Source: DATEDA01 sp963754305
GTDB taxonomy: Bacteria; Pseudomonadota; Gammaproteobacteria; Burkholderiales; SG8-39
Assembly: GCA_963754305.1 (NCBI GenBank)
Contig: CAVWFR010000036.1
Location: 1-64,000, forward strand
Length of the DNA: 64,000 nucleotides
Reading direction: 5' to 3'
Shown: positions 7,925 through 15,790 of the stretch, in pieces
Numbering within the stretch: the first letter of the stretch is position 1
Layout: each line of letters opens with the position of its first letter
Program-made: the position numbers and the translations under genes
Notes under the pieces: generated by a model
What the model was told of the DNA's origin: nothing
Databases searched by the model: none
What the model saw: the letters and a program-made list of their open reading frames with translations, nothing else

Positions 7925-8830
7925 TTGGCGGCCGACCGCCCGTCCACGCGCGACGTGAAGCTCGCCTATCTGATTCGCGCGCACCACAAGCCCGGTCAGC
8001 TCGCGCGCATGATCCAGCGGCTGAGAGGCGACGACATCCGCTTCTACCTGCACGTCAGCGCCCGGACGCCTAGCGAAACGTACGAGGAGATGCGGTCCGA
8101 GCTGGAGCGAACGCCGGAGGTGCATTGGCTCCCGCGCGTCAAGGCTTACTACGCCGGATACAGCCTCGTCGAGGCCGCCCTCGTGGGCCTACGGGAGATC
8201 GCCCGGGAGCGCGACCCCCCTGACGTCACGATGCTCATCTCGGGCCAGGACTACCCGCTGAGACGGCCCGAGGCAATCGGCGAGTTCTTCGCCGCCAACC
8301 GCGGCCGAACAGTCATCGAACATTATCGTCTGCCCACGGACGAGCACTGGCCGGACGAGCGTGGCGGCCTCGACCGGATCGAGCGCGTCCATTTCGAGCG
8401 GATCCCTTACCGCTCGAGCATCCTGCGCGTGCCTTTCATCCGCCGCCGCTTTCCCGTGGAGCTCACGCCCTACGGCGGCTCGACGTGGTTCGCGCTGTCG
8501 AGCGACGCCCTCCGGTATCTGGTCGCATTCGAGCGGGAGAACCCTCGCGTCATGCGCTTCTTCCACCGCGTGCTGATCCCAGAGGAGATCTTCTTTCAGA
8601 CCGTGCTCGTCAACTCCCCGCTTCGCGAGACGCTCGTGAACCGAGCGCTCCACTACACGGCCTGGCCGGGCGGGTCGCACCCGAAGACGTTGGGTGTCGA
8701 GGACTTCCCCACCCTCGCGGCGAGCGACGTGCTCTATGCGCGCAAGTTCGACGTCGAGCGCGACAGCTTGGTGCTCGACGCGATCGACCGTGAGCTGCTC
8801 GGCCTGCCGGGAACGTCGATAGATGAGTGA
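7925..8830 (+). CDS. GT14-like beta-1,6-N-acetylglucosaminyltransferase (core-2/I-branching family)
   Basis: This ~300-residue protein matches the bacterial branch of the core-2/I-branching glycosyltransferases. It starts with KLAYLIRAHHKPGQLARMIQ, has the DXD-like region DVTMLISGQDYPLRRPEAIG near residue 98 and the GGSTWFALSSDALRYLV motif near 183. Its late conserved WPGGSHPKTLGVEDF is near 250. It probably adds a sugar to a surface polysaccharide in the cytoplasm. The stop overlaps the start of a truncated flippase gene, which fits a polysaccharide locus. Start is uncertain: TTG at 7925 opens the frame, but GTG at 7955 gives the usual N-terminus and is more likely. Confidence 0.82.
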   Translation: MAADRPSTRDVKLAYLIRAHHKPGQLARMIQRLRGDDIRFYLHVSARTPSETYEEMRSELERTPEVHWLPRVKAYYAGYSLVEAALVGLREIARERDPPDVTMLISGQDYPLRRPEAIGEFFAANRGRTVIEHYRLPTDEHWPDERGGLDRIERVHFERIPYRSSILRVPFIRRRFPVELTPYGGSTWFALSSDALRYLVAFERENPRVMRFFHRVLIPEEIFFQTVLVNSPLRETLVNRALHYTAWPGGSHPKTLGVEDFPTLAASDVLYARKFDVERDSLVLDAIDRELLGLPGTSIDE

Positions 8831-8936
8831 GTCCGTCGGCCATTCGAGTCGGAGGCGCCGACCGGGTGCTCGCGAACAGCGTGTACCGGGGCATCGCCGA
8901 ACTCGCCTCGAAGGCGCTCTCGCTGGCCTTTCGCGG
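8827..8936 (+). pseudogene. N-terminal stump of a polysaccharide flippase (Wzx-like)
   Basis: A GTG start overlapping the glycosyltransferase stop opens a frame reading DRVLANSVYRGIAELASKAL followed by SLAF. This is the usual first helix of oligosaccharide flippases (xxNSxYRGLAxLxSKAxxL). The similarity ends at about 8936, where sequence of a different origin (an AraC fragment on the other strand) begins. The gene would normally encode about 450 residues with 12-14 helices. I infer that a rearrangement joined the two stumps. The identification rests on about 25 residues. Confidence 0.5.
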
Positions 8937-8939
8937 TCA

Positions 8940-9118
8940 TGGCCCGGAAGGTCGGAGAGCACGTGCGGCGTTCAGTTTCATGCAGCGATACCAAGCCTGC
9001 GGAGTCACGGCGAACAGGCGGCGGAAATGGTGCTCGAGCATCCGCTGGCTGGTCCCGATGGCTTCCGCTAATTCGCCCACGCTTAAAGTCTCCGAGGTAT
9101 TGGTCCACGCGGCCAGAA
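8940..9118 (-). pseudogene. Fragment of an AraC-family DNA-binding domain
   Basis: On the minus strand the frame reads TLSVGELAEAIGTSQRMLEH, then HFRRLFAVTPQAWYRCMKLNAARA. This is the second half of an AraC-type HTH (xLxxLA...GxSxRxLxRxFxxxxGxxPxxYxxxxRLxxAR). The fragment has no start of its own, and its C-terminus is lost at the junction with the flippase stump near 8937. It differs clearly from the AraC protein at 5549-5905, so it is a separate gene remnant. Confidence 0.6.
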
Positions 9119-9233
9119 CGCCGGAACGATGAGCAGTGCGATGACCGGGCGTCGGACCGAGGCGCGCCCTGGCGGTCAAGCGCGCACGCGGCGCTCGTTC
9201 TAAGATCGCTGCCGTTTTCGGGAGCGTCAAAAG

Positions 9234-9917
9234 ATGGCGATCGATAGGGCGCGTGCCGCGCTCGCGCAGGTCTTCTTCCAGCGCTGCTTCTATCTTTTCT
9301 TCGCGGTCCTTGCGCTGTTGATGGCAGTTCTGTTGATCGAGCCGACGCCGCGCGGACGGATCCTCCTCAACGTCTGCAACCTGCTCGTCGTCGTCGCGGC
9401 GGTCGCGGCGGTCGGCCGCACCCGGCTGTCGTTCGTGATCGCGCTGTTCCTCGCCGCGCCGACACTGGCGTTCCAGGTGCTCGCGATCGACGAGAGCCAG
9501 ACGCGGCACCTCCTGCGCTCGTGGGCCTTTGGGGCAGCGCTGTATGCGGTGACGATCGGCTATCTGTTGAGGTATGTCTTCCAGCGCGAGGTGATGACCG
9601 CCGACAAGCTGTACGGCGCGGCGGCAGCGTACCTGATGCTCGGCGTACTCTGGGCCTACCTCTACGCGATCGCAGGTCATCTCCATCCGGCCGCGTTCGC
9701 GTTCGCCGGGGGAACGGAATCCCCGAGCTTCAGCGAACTGCTGTACTTCAGCTTCACTGTGCTGACCAGCACCGGTTTCGGCGACGTGATCCCGGTGCTG
9801 CGGACGGCGCGGGCGCTATGTGTCCTCGAGCAGCTGACGGGCGCGCTGTTCCTGGCGATCCTGATCGCGCGCCTCGCCGGCGTCTACCCGCCGCGCAGGG
9901 AGGACACCGCGGCGTGA
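9234..9917 (+). CDS. Voltage-gated-like potassium (ion) channel protein
   Basis: This 227-residue membrane protein has about six hydrophobic helices (roughly residues 18-36, 43-60, 66-83, 96-116, 128-148 and 193-215). A pore loop lies between the last two. The selectivity filter reads TSTGFGDV at residues 178-185, close to the canonical T-x-G-[YF]-G-D of K+ channels. The charged S4-like helix is not obvious, so voltage sensing is doubtful. The ribosome site is GGGAGCGTC, 7 bases before the ATG. No cytoplasmic RCK or cyclic-nucleotide domain follows, and the protein ends 10 residues after the last helix. It stands alone between gene remnants. Confidence 0.85.
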   Translation: MAIDRARAALAQVFFQRCFYLFFAVLALLMAVLLIEPTPRGRILLNVCNLLVVVAAVAAVGRTRLSFVIALFLAAPTLAFQVLAIDESQTRHLLRSWAFGAALYAVTIGYLLRYVFQREVMTADKLYGAAAAYLMLGVLWAYLYAIAGHLHPAAFAFAGGTESPSFSELLYFSFTVLTSTGFGDVIPVLRTARALCVLEQLTGALFLAILIARLAGVYPPRREDTAA

Positions 9918-9927
9918 CCCCGGATCG

Positions 9928-10065
9928 GTGACGTTCGCTCAAATCGGCGAGCAAACCATCGCCAACATCTACGACTGCACGTACGCGCTCGATGCGATGA
10001 AAGTCGATCAGCCGATCAAGGTCGTTTACGTTCGAAACCGTCAGCAGAGAGACGACGCTTACGCC
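9928..10065 (+). pseudogene. PDZ-like domain fragment, possibly from an M28-type peptidase
   Basis: The plus frame reads TFAQIGEQTIANIYDCTYAL, then DAMKVDQPIKVVYVRNRQQ. It resembles the terminal PDZ domain of exported M20/M28 peptidases (G..I.N.YD...AL...K.G..V.V...R.G). The frame begins 11 bases after the ion-channel stop and loses similarity at about 10065. Both the catalytic part and the rest of the PDZ are missing. The next 118 bases, to 10183, hold nothing I recognise. Moderate to low confidence because only ~45 residues are available. Confidence 0.4.
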
Positions 10066-10183
10066 TGCGGCTACGAGATAGCGGCTCCCCGGTGCCTTCG
10101 CGTCGGGAATTCGCTCGTTAGTACGGATGCGACACCGAGCTACCGCATCGACTCTTCCACCGAAACAGAAGGAGACGACAGAG

Positions 10184-11173
10184 TTATGGCTGCAGCAGGC
10201 CGCGCGCAGCCTGCCTCACGTCGGGCGAGGAGAAGCGGAAGGCAGCGCGATCCAGCAGGTAGTGGATGAAGCCGGTTGCGAAGCCCAGGGCTAGCAGCGC
10301 CGGCACGAAGGGCGACGAGCGCAGCCACCACGCCGCATCGCCGAAGATGCGGTCGGCGTAGACGAATTCGTCAGCCACGGCCTCCACCTCCAGCACCGGC
10401 AGCAGCAAGGTGGAGACGACGGCAAGCAAGAGCAGCACCGCCCAGCCCCGCCGATTGATGGGTGCCAGCAGCCGCTGCCAGCGCTTCGCAGGCTCCTGGG
10501 TCTCACCGGAAGCCGCGAGCGAGGCGAGTCCCATCGCGGCACTCCAATGCTGCACGCTCCACAACACAATGAACAGGAAGGGGTCCCGCGCCAGGAAGGC
10601 AAGGAGCACCATAGCCGAAACGCCGAGGACGTAGGCTACGCGCGGCAGCGATGCGTGCTGCGAGCGCGTTTCGACGCGCAGCATTATGGCGGTTAGAACC
10701 ACGACGAGGACGATGCCGCCATCACGGAGCGTGCGCGCGAACAGATCCGCGCCAACTGCTCCCAGGAGCGGGTCGATCCAGCGGTCCTGGAAAACGATCG
10801 ACCCGGCCAAGCCCTCTGCCATCACGACGAAACCGCCGCCAACGACTAACGCGAACCACCGATCGAGCCGTCGCGTCGTCGCCTCCGACGATCGTCCCGC
10901 CCGCGCACGGTAGAGGCTGAGTAGCCCGAAGTGCTGCGCGGCAAAGTGGTAACTCAACAACAGATAATCCAAGACGGCGAGCCAGAGCACGCGCTCGGTC
11001 AGCGGTACTGGCAGCACGCTCTCGGGAGCCAACAGCACGGCGAAGCAGGCCACGGCAATGGCCAACGGGGCCACCACGAAGCGCAGCGGCTGCTTGGCAA
11101 GCAGGGGGCGGTACGCCTGGGTCGCGTAGGCCAGCCAGGCCGACGAGACGCGGTGGCCGAACCACAGAGGCAC
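10184..11173 (-). pseudogene. C-terminal part of a polytopic membrane protein split by an IS3 element
   Basis: About 325 residues with seven or eight hydrophobic helices remain. Three intramembrane histidine clusters stand out: SYHFAAQHFGLLSLY near residue 75, VLWSVQHWSAAMGLA near 208 and GFIHYLLDRAAFRFSSPDVR near the end. The ORF opens with WFGHRVSSAWLAYATQAYRP, which would directly continue the fragment at 12597-12743 ending ...FFALANLF. The two pieces therefore look like one gene interrupted by the insertion at about 11170-12596. I do not know the function of the family. The His pattern could bind metal or heme, but that is speculation. Confidence 0.65.
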
Positions 11174-11224
11174 CCTCGGGATGCGCTCCGTAAGACGCCG
11201 CCAGGACGTCTCCGCGACTCTAGA

Positions 11225-12081
11225 TCACCGCCGCGGTATCGACGAAGTGCACCGTCGACGGCGAGAGCAGCGTGAGAACCGAGTGGTAATGCAGTTTGTT
11301 GTACCAGTCGAAGAACAGACGCAGAAGGCGCGAGAATCCTCGATGCTACTGAACCGATCGGAGAACTCGGGCTGGAACTACGACGTCTAGAGCTGCGCTT
11401 CGGAGAACGAGTTGTAGTTGCTGAGAGAAGGAAGAGAGAGAGACTAGGACAAAGAGAGGAAGACGAGCAACAACGACAAGGGCAACGAGGACGACGAGGA
11501 GCAGCGAACGGCGAGAACGAAGAGCTGAGAGAGCGCGATCGATTGCTTGCGCACGCTCTAGGCGATGAGCTACTACGACAGCGACGAGACTAACGGTGAG
11601 ACACCAACGAAGACACGACGTAGCGGCTGAAGATGTACGGCAGCACGAACAGGTAGAGGTAGCTCACTACGACGACCCGAGGAGAAAAGATATATAGAAA
11701 GACCACAACGAGAACGGACGGCTAGAGAGGAGCTCAGGAATGGCGAAGAAGGGAAGGCGCAACTGGACGCGACGCTCGCGTACTACAGAGACCACGAGCA
11801 GACGATAGAACGGCGCCGGAGCGGAGATACTTCGCTTCGACGAGCAGCCGCGCATAGAGCGCTGACGGCGACTGATCGACGAAGCGCTCGCTGTGCAGGG
11901 TGGCCAACACCGCCTGGCGTTCCTCGACATCGAGCGCTCGCGGGCTGCTGCGCTCGACCGGGGCGGCGCCGGGCGGCGCTCGCCGGCGTCGATGCCGGTA
12001 CAGCGTCGCCCGCGCCACCCCCAGTGCGGCGCAGGTCGGCGCCGTCCCGCTTGTGGGGGCAAGCTGTTCAACCGCTTGCAT
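11225..12081 (-). pseudogene. IS3-family transposase OrfB, degenerate
   Basis: The first ~80 residues are normal for OrfB: ALGVARATLYRHRRRRAPP, then FVDQSPSALYARLLVEAKYL. After this the frame breaks. Recognisable rve-integrase relics continue in pieces, such as IFSRYVVSSLVSHR near 11620, PEFSDRFSSIEDSRAF near 11360 and FFDWYNKLHYHSVLTLLSP near 11300. They are separated by stop codons, several of which are TAG where GAG or AAG is expected. Changes run mostly towards T on the coding strand. The catalytic DDE residues cannot all be found. Not functional. Confidence 0.65.
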
Positions 12082-12404
12082 CAGACGCTCCCGTCGTCGT
12101 CTTGGCTCCAGAGCGGGATCTCCAGCAGCCGCGAAGCCTTTTTTTGGATGTCCAGAAGCAGCTCCGCCTGCTCGAGCTTGCGCTCCAGACGCCGCTTCTC
12201 GCGCTGAAGCTCGGCTACGCGCTTGGCGAGCGGATTCACCGGCTCGGCCTTGCGTCCGCGCTTGGCCGACAGCCCCGCGAGCTCGCCGCGCTCGCGCTGG
12301 CGTCGCCAGTCGGCTAGATGCGAGGAGTACAACCCCTCGCGCCGGAGCAGCGCCCCGATCTCCCCCGGGGTCTTCGCCGCCGCGGCCTCGCGCACGATGC
12401 GCAA
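12081..12404 (-). CDS. IS3-family transposase OrfA
   Basis: This 107-residue protein has a helix-turn-helix first half (GEIGALLRREGLYSSHLADW near residues 16-35). A leucine-zipper-like coiled coil follows (KRVAELQREKRRLERKLEQA near 64-83) and then ELLLDIQKKASRLL. This is the classic OrfA that binds the IS ends and associates with OrfB. The conserved N-terminal KRR.T.E.K basic start may be missing, since the frame begins at MRIVREA and could extend upstream with a non-ATG codon. It overlaps OrfB in the usual IS3 manner, allowing programmed frameshifting, but OrfB is dead. Confidence 0.75.
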   Translation of the reverse strand: MRIVREAAAAKTPGEIGALLRREGLYSSHLADWRRQRERGELAGLSAKRGRKAEPVNPLAKRVAELQREKRRLERKLEQAELLLDIQKKASRLLEIPLWSQDDDGSV

Positions 12405-12596
12405 CTTGTACTCGGGGGTGAACTGCCGGCGCTTGGCCTTCGCCGGTACCTACGGGTCGGCGCGCGAGCGCGCTCGACCGCGACGCGCGCGGGAGAAACT
12501 CCAGACGCCAGGGGATCCCTGAGAAACTCCCGCGACCAGCCGTGCTGTGCGTCCATCATATGAAAGAAAAAAAGAAGAAAAAAAGAGAAAAATAAA

Positions 12597-12743
12597 TAAA
12601 TTCGCGAGCGCGAAGAAGAGCCCGTCCACTGGGCTGGCGCGCACGTTGTCATAACCCCGCGCCAGCAGAAAGACCAGGGGTGCCAACCACAGCGTATTCA
12701 GGATCCAAACAAGATCCCAGGCCGGACTCTTGATCCATCGCAT
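12597..12743 (-). pseudogene. N-terminal part of the IS3-split membrane protein
   Basis: The frame reads MRWIKSPAWDLVWILNTLWL, then APLVFLLARGYDNVRASPVD and GLFFALANLF. It then changes abruptly to AT-rich purine-tract sequence at about 12596. The hydrophobic segment WILNTLWLAPLVFLLA is a first membrane helix. Its natural continuation is the WFGHRVSSAW start of the ORF at 10184-11173. An upstream in-frame start at 12845 exists but adds an unusual N-terminus. ATG at 12743 is preferred. Confidence 0.6.
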
Positions 12744-12841
12744 GGGAACAGAACGTAGCGCATCGGCTCGGCTTGATGTTTCCCCGACCGGTGTCTCCAG
12801 CGCACCCGGTCCAGCACGCCCTGATGGTGGCTGTTGCGGCT

Positions 12842-13012
12842 TCATTTCTCAACGCTGCGGCCCGACCGCAGCGCGCTGCTCGACCAATCGTTTAGCCACG
12901 GAACTTCCGGCCGCACGAAATCGGGGCCCACCGTCGTACAGGCTCCCAGCAGCAGGCAACCTGCCAGAAGCAGGCGCTCCGGCAGCGTGCGCCACGGCGG
13001 GGAGGCGCGCAT
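12842..13012 (-). pseudogene. N-terminal stump of a NodT-family efflux outer-membrane lipoprotein
   Basis: Starting at ATG 13012, the frame gives MRASPPWRTLPERLLLAGCL, then LLGACTTVGPDFVRPEVPW. This is a lipoprotein signal with lipobox LLGAC followed by the hallmark TTVGPDFVRPEVP of OprM/NodT channel proteins. The frame stops after about 56 residues instead of about 480. The ATG is 4 bases downstream of the AI-2E permease stop, so the two were an operon. The barrel and the rest of an RND or ABC efflux system have been lost at a junction near 12842. Confidence 0.7.
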
Positions 13013-13016
13013 TCGC

Positions 13017-14138
13017 TCAACCGGCGGCCGGTGTTTCGCTCTTTTCCTTGCCGTTGCCGGCATCCGGGTTGGTGTGTACCCAGCCCATGAAAATCTGGTA
13101 GCCGAGGGCCAGCAGCGTCGCGCCGACGAACATGCCGAGAATGCCCGAGACGGCCATGCCGCCCAGCGCGCCGATCAGGATCACCGGCATCGGCGCATCG
13201 ACGCCGCGTCCGAGCATCAGCGGCTTGAGCACGTTGTCAGTCATGCCGGCGACAAAGAGCAGGATCGTGTAGATGGTCGCTTCGCCGGTCCCGTAGTCGC
13301 CGACCGTCCAGATGTAGCCAATCGCCGGCAGGGTGACCAGCAGTGCAGGCACCTGTGCAATGCCGAGGACGAGGACGATGGCCGCGAGGACGCCGGCAAA
13401 GGGAATGCCTGCGAGCAGCAGGCAGAGTCCGACGATGATGGCCTGGATGAGGGCCACGCCGATGACGCCCGCCGCGACGGCGCGGATGGTTGCCGTCGAC
13501 AGCTTGGTGAACTCCGCGCCGCGCTCCGGGCCGACGATGCGCGAGAAGATCGCCAGGCTGGCACGGCTGCCGGCCTGCCCGAAGGCCATGATGATCCCGG
13601 CGATGATGAAGGAGGCGACGAACTGCAGCAGCCCGACGCCGATGCCGGCGACGAAGGCGAGTGCCGACCGGGCGATGTCGCCGATCTTTGGCTGCATGCT
13701 CTGGATCAAGGCAGGAAGGTCGGCATGGGCCTTGGACCAAAGCGCATGCACCTTGTCTCCGACCAGCGGCCATTCGGCGACCCGGTCGCGCGGCGGCGGG
13801 ATTTTCAGAGTGTTGTTCTGCACGTCGGTGACCAGCTGTTGCACCGAGTCGCCGAGCGAACTCATCAGAACAGCAGTCGGCGCGACGATCAACACGACCC
13901 CGAGGAGAGTCAGCACGGTCGCCGACCAGCCCTGCCTGCCACCCATCCTGGCGGCGAGCATCTGGTGCAGCGGGTACAGCGTCACGGCCAGGATCAGCGC
14001 CCAGACCATCAGGGTGAGGAAGGGCGAGAAGATCTGGTAGCAGAGTAAGGCCAGCGCCAGGATGAGCCCAGCGCGGATCAGGACGTCCAGCAGGCGGGAA
14101 GCGATGCGGCGTTCGAGTTCGATGTCTGGAGATGTCAT
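13017..14138 (-). CDS. AI-2E family (PerM-like) membrane transporter
   Basis: This 373-residue polytopic protein belongs to the AI-2E/PerM family. It has two N-terminal helices (residues ~20-55), a soluble portion of about 90 residues containing LVTDVQNNTLKIPPPRDRVA, and then five or six C-terminal helices. Those contain conserved glycines and FVAGMTDNVLKPLMLGRGVD, the signature loop of the family. The start at 14138 (MTSPDIELERRIASRL) is chosen over the longer in-frame start at 14237, because the extra residues come from a group II intron-like hairpin. The truncated NodT gene follows after 4 bases. The substrate is unknown; some relatives export AI-2 or ions. Confidence 0.85.
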   Translation of the reverse strand: MTSPDIELERRIASRLLDVLIRAGLILALALLCYQIFSPFLTLMVWALILAVTLYPLHQMLAARMGGRQGWSATVLTLLGVVLIVAPTAVLMSSLGDSVQQLVTDVQNNTLKIPPPRDRVAEWPLVGDKVHALWSKAHADLPALIQSMQPKIGDIARSALAFVAGIGVGLLQFVASFIIAGIIMAFGQAGSRASLAIFSRIVGPERGAEFTKLSTATIRAVAAGVIGVALIQAIIVGLCLLLAGIPFAGVLAAIVLVLGIAQVPALLVTLPAIGYIWTVGDYGTGEATIYTILLFVAGMTDNVLKPLMLGRGVDAPMPVILIGALGGMAVSGILGMFVGATLLALGYQIFMGWVHTNPDAGNGKEKSETPAAG

Positions 14139-14211
14139 GGGGAACCTGCCTGCAAAGTGTGCGGAAAATGGTCGCGGTCGAGTAGGTAGGCCATTCGGCT
14201 TTCCCCTCACA

Positions 14212-14244
14212 GATCCGGGCGTGCGGCTTTCCCGCACCCGGCTC
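14212..14244 (-). ncRNA. Possible group II intron domain V remnant
   Basis: On the minus strand this 33-base hairpin starts GAGCCGGGTGCGGG and ends GCACGCCCGGATC. It has a GAAA-type loop and a 2-base bulge on the 3' side. This is the shape of group II intron domain V, and the open frame through it gives VRESRTPGSVRG, a peptide often seen at such 3' ends. No reverse transcriptase remains nearby. Group IIC introns favour attC sites, and attC-like sites lie about 450 bases away. One pair in the lower stem is mismatched. The call is an inference from shape and memory of the family. Confidence 0.4.
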
Positions 14245-14682
14245 TTCCCGAAGGTGATGGCACGTGCCAGAGACGTTGCTCGGCCCAGGAATGAGTAATC
14301 CGCGGAGCAGGCAGCGGGTAGCGGGCGGTGATCGCGTCAAACCAAGCCCAGCCAGCTTGTCGGGAGCGCTGACTCCGGCGTCGAAGGCAGCCGGACCAGT
14401 CCTCTAAACGTTAGACATGAGCGGCGTCGATGGAGGGGTCAGGCGCCGCCATCGGTCGATGAACGACTGACGAACCAATGGAACCTACGTGACTCGGGAA
14501 ACCGCCTACTCGATCCTGCCGGTGCCGAGCAACCGACCCGCAGCAATGAATAGGCTCCGATTTAGGAACGCGTACGTTTTCGCTCCGGTAATGAACTGAA
14601 CGGACAGCCGCATGTATAGATCGTCCCACTTTGTTGCCCGATCGAGGGATAGGGCAACGACGAGGAACGTACCTTTAGTGAC
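14245..14682. other. Gene-free accessory stretch
   Basis: No convincing gene is present. The longest frame (14506-14751 minus, 81 residues) has no recognisable motif and overlaps an attC-like site. A core-like CTCTAAAC-GTTAGAC occurs at 14402-14416 and could be a further, eroded cassette boundary. Composition is lower in GC than the chromosome average. Confidence 0.4.
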
Positions 14683-14762
14683 GCCTAAACGACTCGGCTG
14701 AGCGGCCGCCGACGAGCGTAGCGGGAGGGGACCCAACAGGGAGCGCAACAACGCTGTTGGGC
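14683..14762 (-). repeat. attC-like site 3 (end of the methyltransferase cassette)
   Basis: Read on the minus strand, an R''-like GCCCAAC (14762-14756) and an R'-like GTTTAGGC (14690-14683) flank an imperfectly self-complementary 80-base stretch. It begins 20 bases after the methyltransferase stop, the usual cassette layout. Its R'' is exactly complementary to the GTTGGGC that begins the same cassette at 16088-16082, as required for a cassette excised as a circle. Confidence 0.5.
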
Positions 14763-14781
14763 GGCCCGCTCCAGCCGATGA

Positions 14782-15513
14782 TTAGCTCTTGACCGCATAG
14801 TACCGATAGCTTACACACCCTGGTCCCGTCGCGTCATACCGTTCAATTTCCGCGATGGACATACCGCACTTCTCAAGTGCTGCCAACACCTCAGGTTTGG
14901 CGAGTGTGTGGATCTCCCAGACGCGGTACTTTCCGTGGATGGCTCTCCTCGCGATGTTCAGGAGGCGATTGCCCATGATGAAATGCACCCACCCGCGCAA
15001 CGTGGTCAGGTCGTACCAAGAAGGTGTTTGAAACACAGCCACTCCGCCGCGACGCAAAACGCGACAGAACTCGCCGATGAACAATAGCTGCCGCTCAGCG
15101 GGCATGTGTTGCAAGACGATATTGCTGTAAACAAGGTCGATGGCCTCACTTGGGATTAGCTGGAGATCGGCAGCAACATTATGTAGGAAGTCTATGTTGC
15201 CGTAGTCGTGATGCTGCGCCCGAGCCTCCTCGAGCATTGATTCTGAGATATCAACCCCAAGGACCCTTTCGAAATGCCTCGAGAGAGCGCGGGACAGCCG
15301 GCCAACGCCACACCCGAAATCCAACGCGGCCCCTAACCGCAGCGGCACGCGTTTTCGACCGAGGTTCCCTATTACTTGCTCAATCTCCCGCCGCCCGGAC
15401 TCAAAGAAGTCAGCTCTTTCCCACTTTCCATCCTTCTTCGTGGGATCCGACAACACGGCCCAATAGGGATCGTGAGCCCCTAAGTTCTCCCATTGCTCTT
15501 GATAGCGATCCAT
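14782..15513 (-). CDS. SAM-dependent class I methyltransferase
   Basis: This 243-residue protein has a Methyltransf_11/25-type core. Motif I is ALDFGCGVGRLSRAL at about residues 63-77. The acidic end of beta-2 is VLGVDISESMLEEA. Motif post-I/IV is IDLVYSNIVLQHMPAERQLL, followed by LRRGGVAVFQTPSWYDL. The C-terminal part (AIHGKYRVWEIHTLAKPEVL) may bind the acceptor, which is unknown. Codon use is much less GC-rich than the neighbours, and attC-like sites bound the segment, so it is probably an imported cassette gene. The start at 15513 (MDRYQEQWENLG) gives the usual N-terminus. A longer frame to 15570 adds unlikely residues. Confidence 0.82.
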   Translation of the reverse strand: MDRYQEQWENLGAHDPYWAVLSDPTKKDGKWERADFFESGRREIEQVIGNLGRKRVPLRLGAALDFGCGVGRLSRALSRHFERVLGVDISESMLEEARAQHHDYGNIDFLHNVAADLQLIPSEAIDLVYSNIVLQHMPAERQLLFIGEFCRVLRRGGVAVFQTPSWYDLTTLRGWVHFIMGNRLLNIARRAIHGKYRVWEIHTLAKPEVLAALEKCGMSIAEIERYDATGPGCVSYRYYAVKS

Positions 15514-15533
15514 CCTCTTGCTTCGGCAGCGGC

Positions 15534-15790
15534 CTAAAGCGCGAACGCGCCCGCGTTTCGGGGGCTCCAAACGCGGATCTTGCGAAACGCGCGCACGAGC
15601 CGCAACGCTTCAAGGTGGCTCCGTGCCTGCACGCCGGATCCGAGGATTGCGAGGACTGATGAATCCGAGCGCGCGAGCGATTTGGTTGCAGCGGCGGAGA
15701 CTGCGCCAGTCCGCATCTCGGTAATCAGCCGCCCGTCCATCACAACCAAGGGCTCACCCGTCTCGGGTCGGAAGAGGAAGACTAAGGGCT
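15534..15790 (-). pseudogene. Fragment of ornithine cyclodeaminase / mu-crystallin family
   Basis: The frame reads LVFLFRPETGEPLVVMDGRL, then ITEMRTGAVSAAATKSLAR and LAILGSGVQARSHLEAL. This is the central part of the family: the substrate loop (M-RTGA-S), then the Rossmann GxGxQA motif. The N-terminal ~90 and C-terminal ~190 residues are missing. Its upstream end merges with the antitoxin gene in another frame at about 15790. A dead fragment trapped inside a cassette. Confidence 0.7.

Larger units (their letters stand above)
11170..12596 (-). mobile_element. Decayed IS3-family insertion sequence
   Basis: The insertion interrupts a membrane-protein gene. It carries an IS3-type orfA (12081-12404) and a badly mutated orfB (about 11225-12081). 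The left end is roughly the sequence starting GGACGCACAGCACGGCTGG on the minus strand near 12555. A clean terminal inverted repeat or target duplication could not be found, since both ends are corrupted. The intervals 11230-11890 and 12555-12600 are unusually rich in A and G on the plus strand. The element is about 1.4 kb, the right size for IS3. Confidence 0.7.

Noticed and set aside
11380..11760. A diversity-generating retroelement template/variable repeat, because of the adenine bias
   Set aside because: No reverse transcriptase or second copy is present. The sequence is recognisable IS3 orfB, and decay or consensus error is simpler.
14402..14416. CTCTAAAC-GTTAGAC as a fourth attC site
   Set aside because: The flanking sequence lacks the inner complementary arms, and the R'' does not match the start of the preceding cassette exactly.
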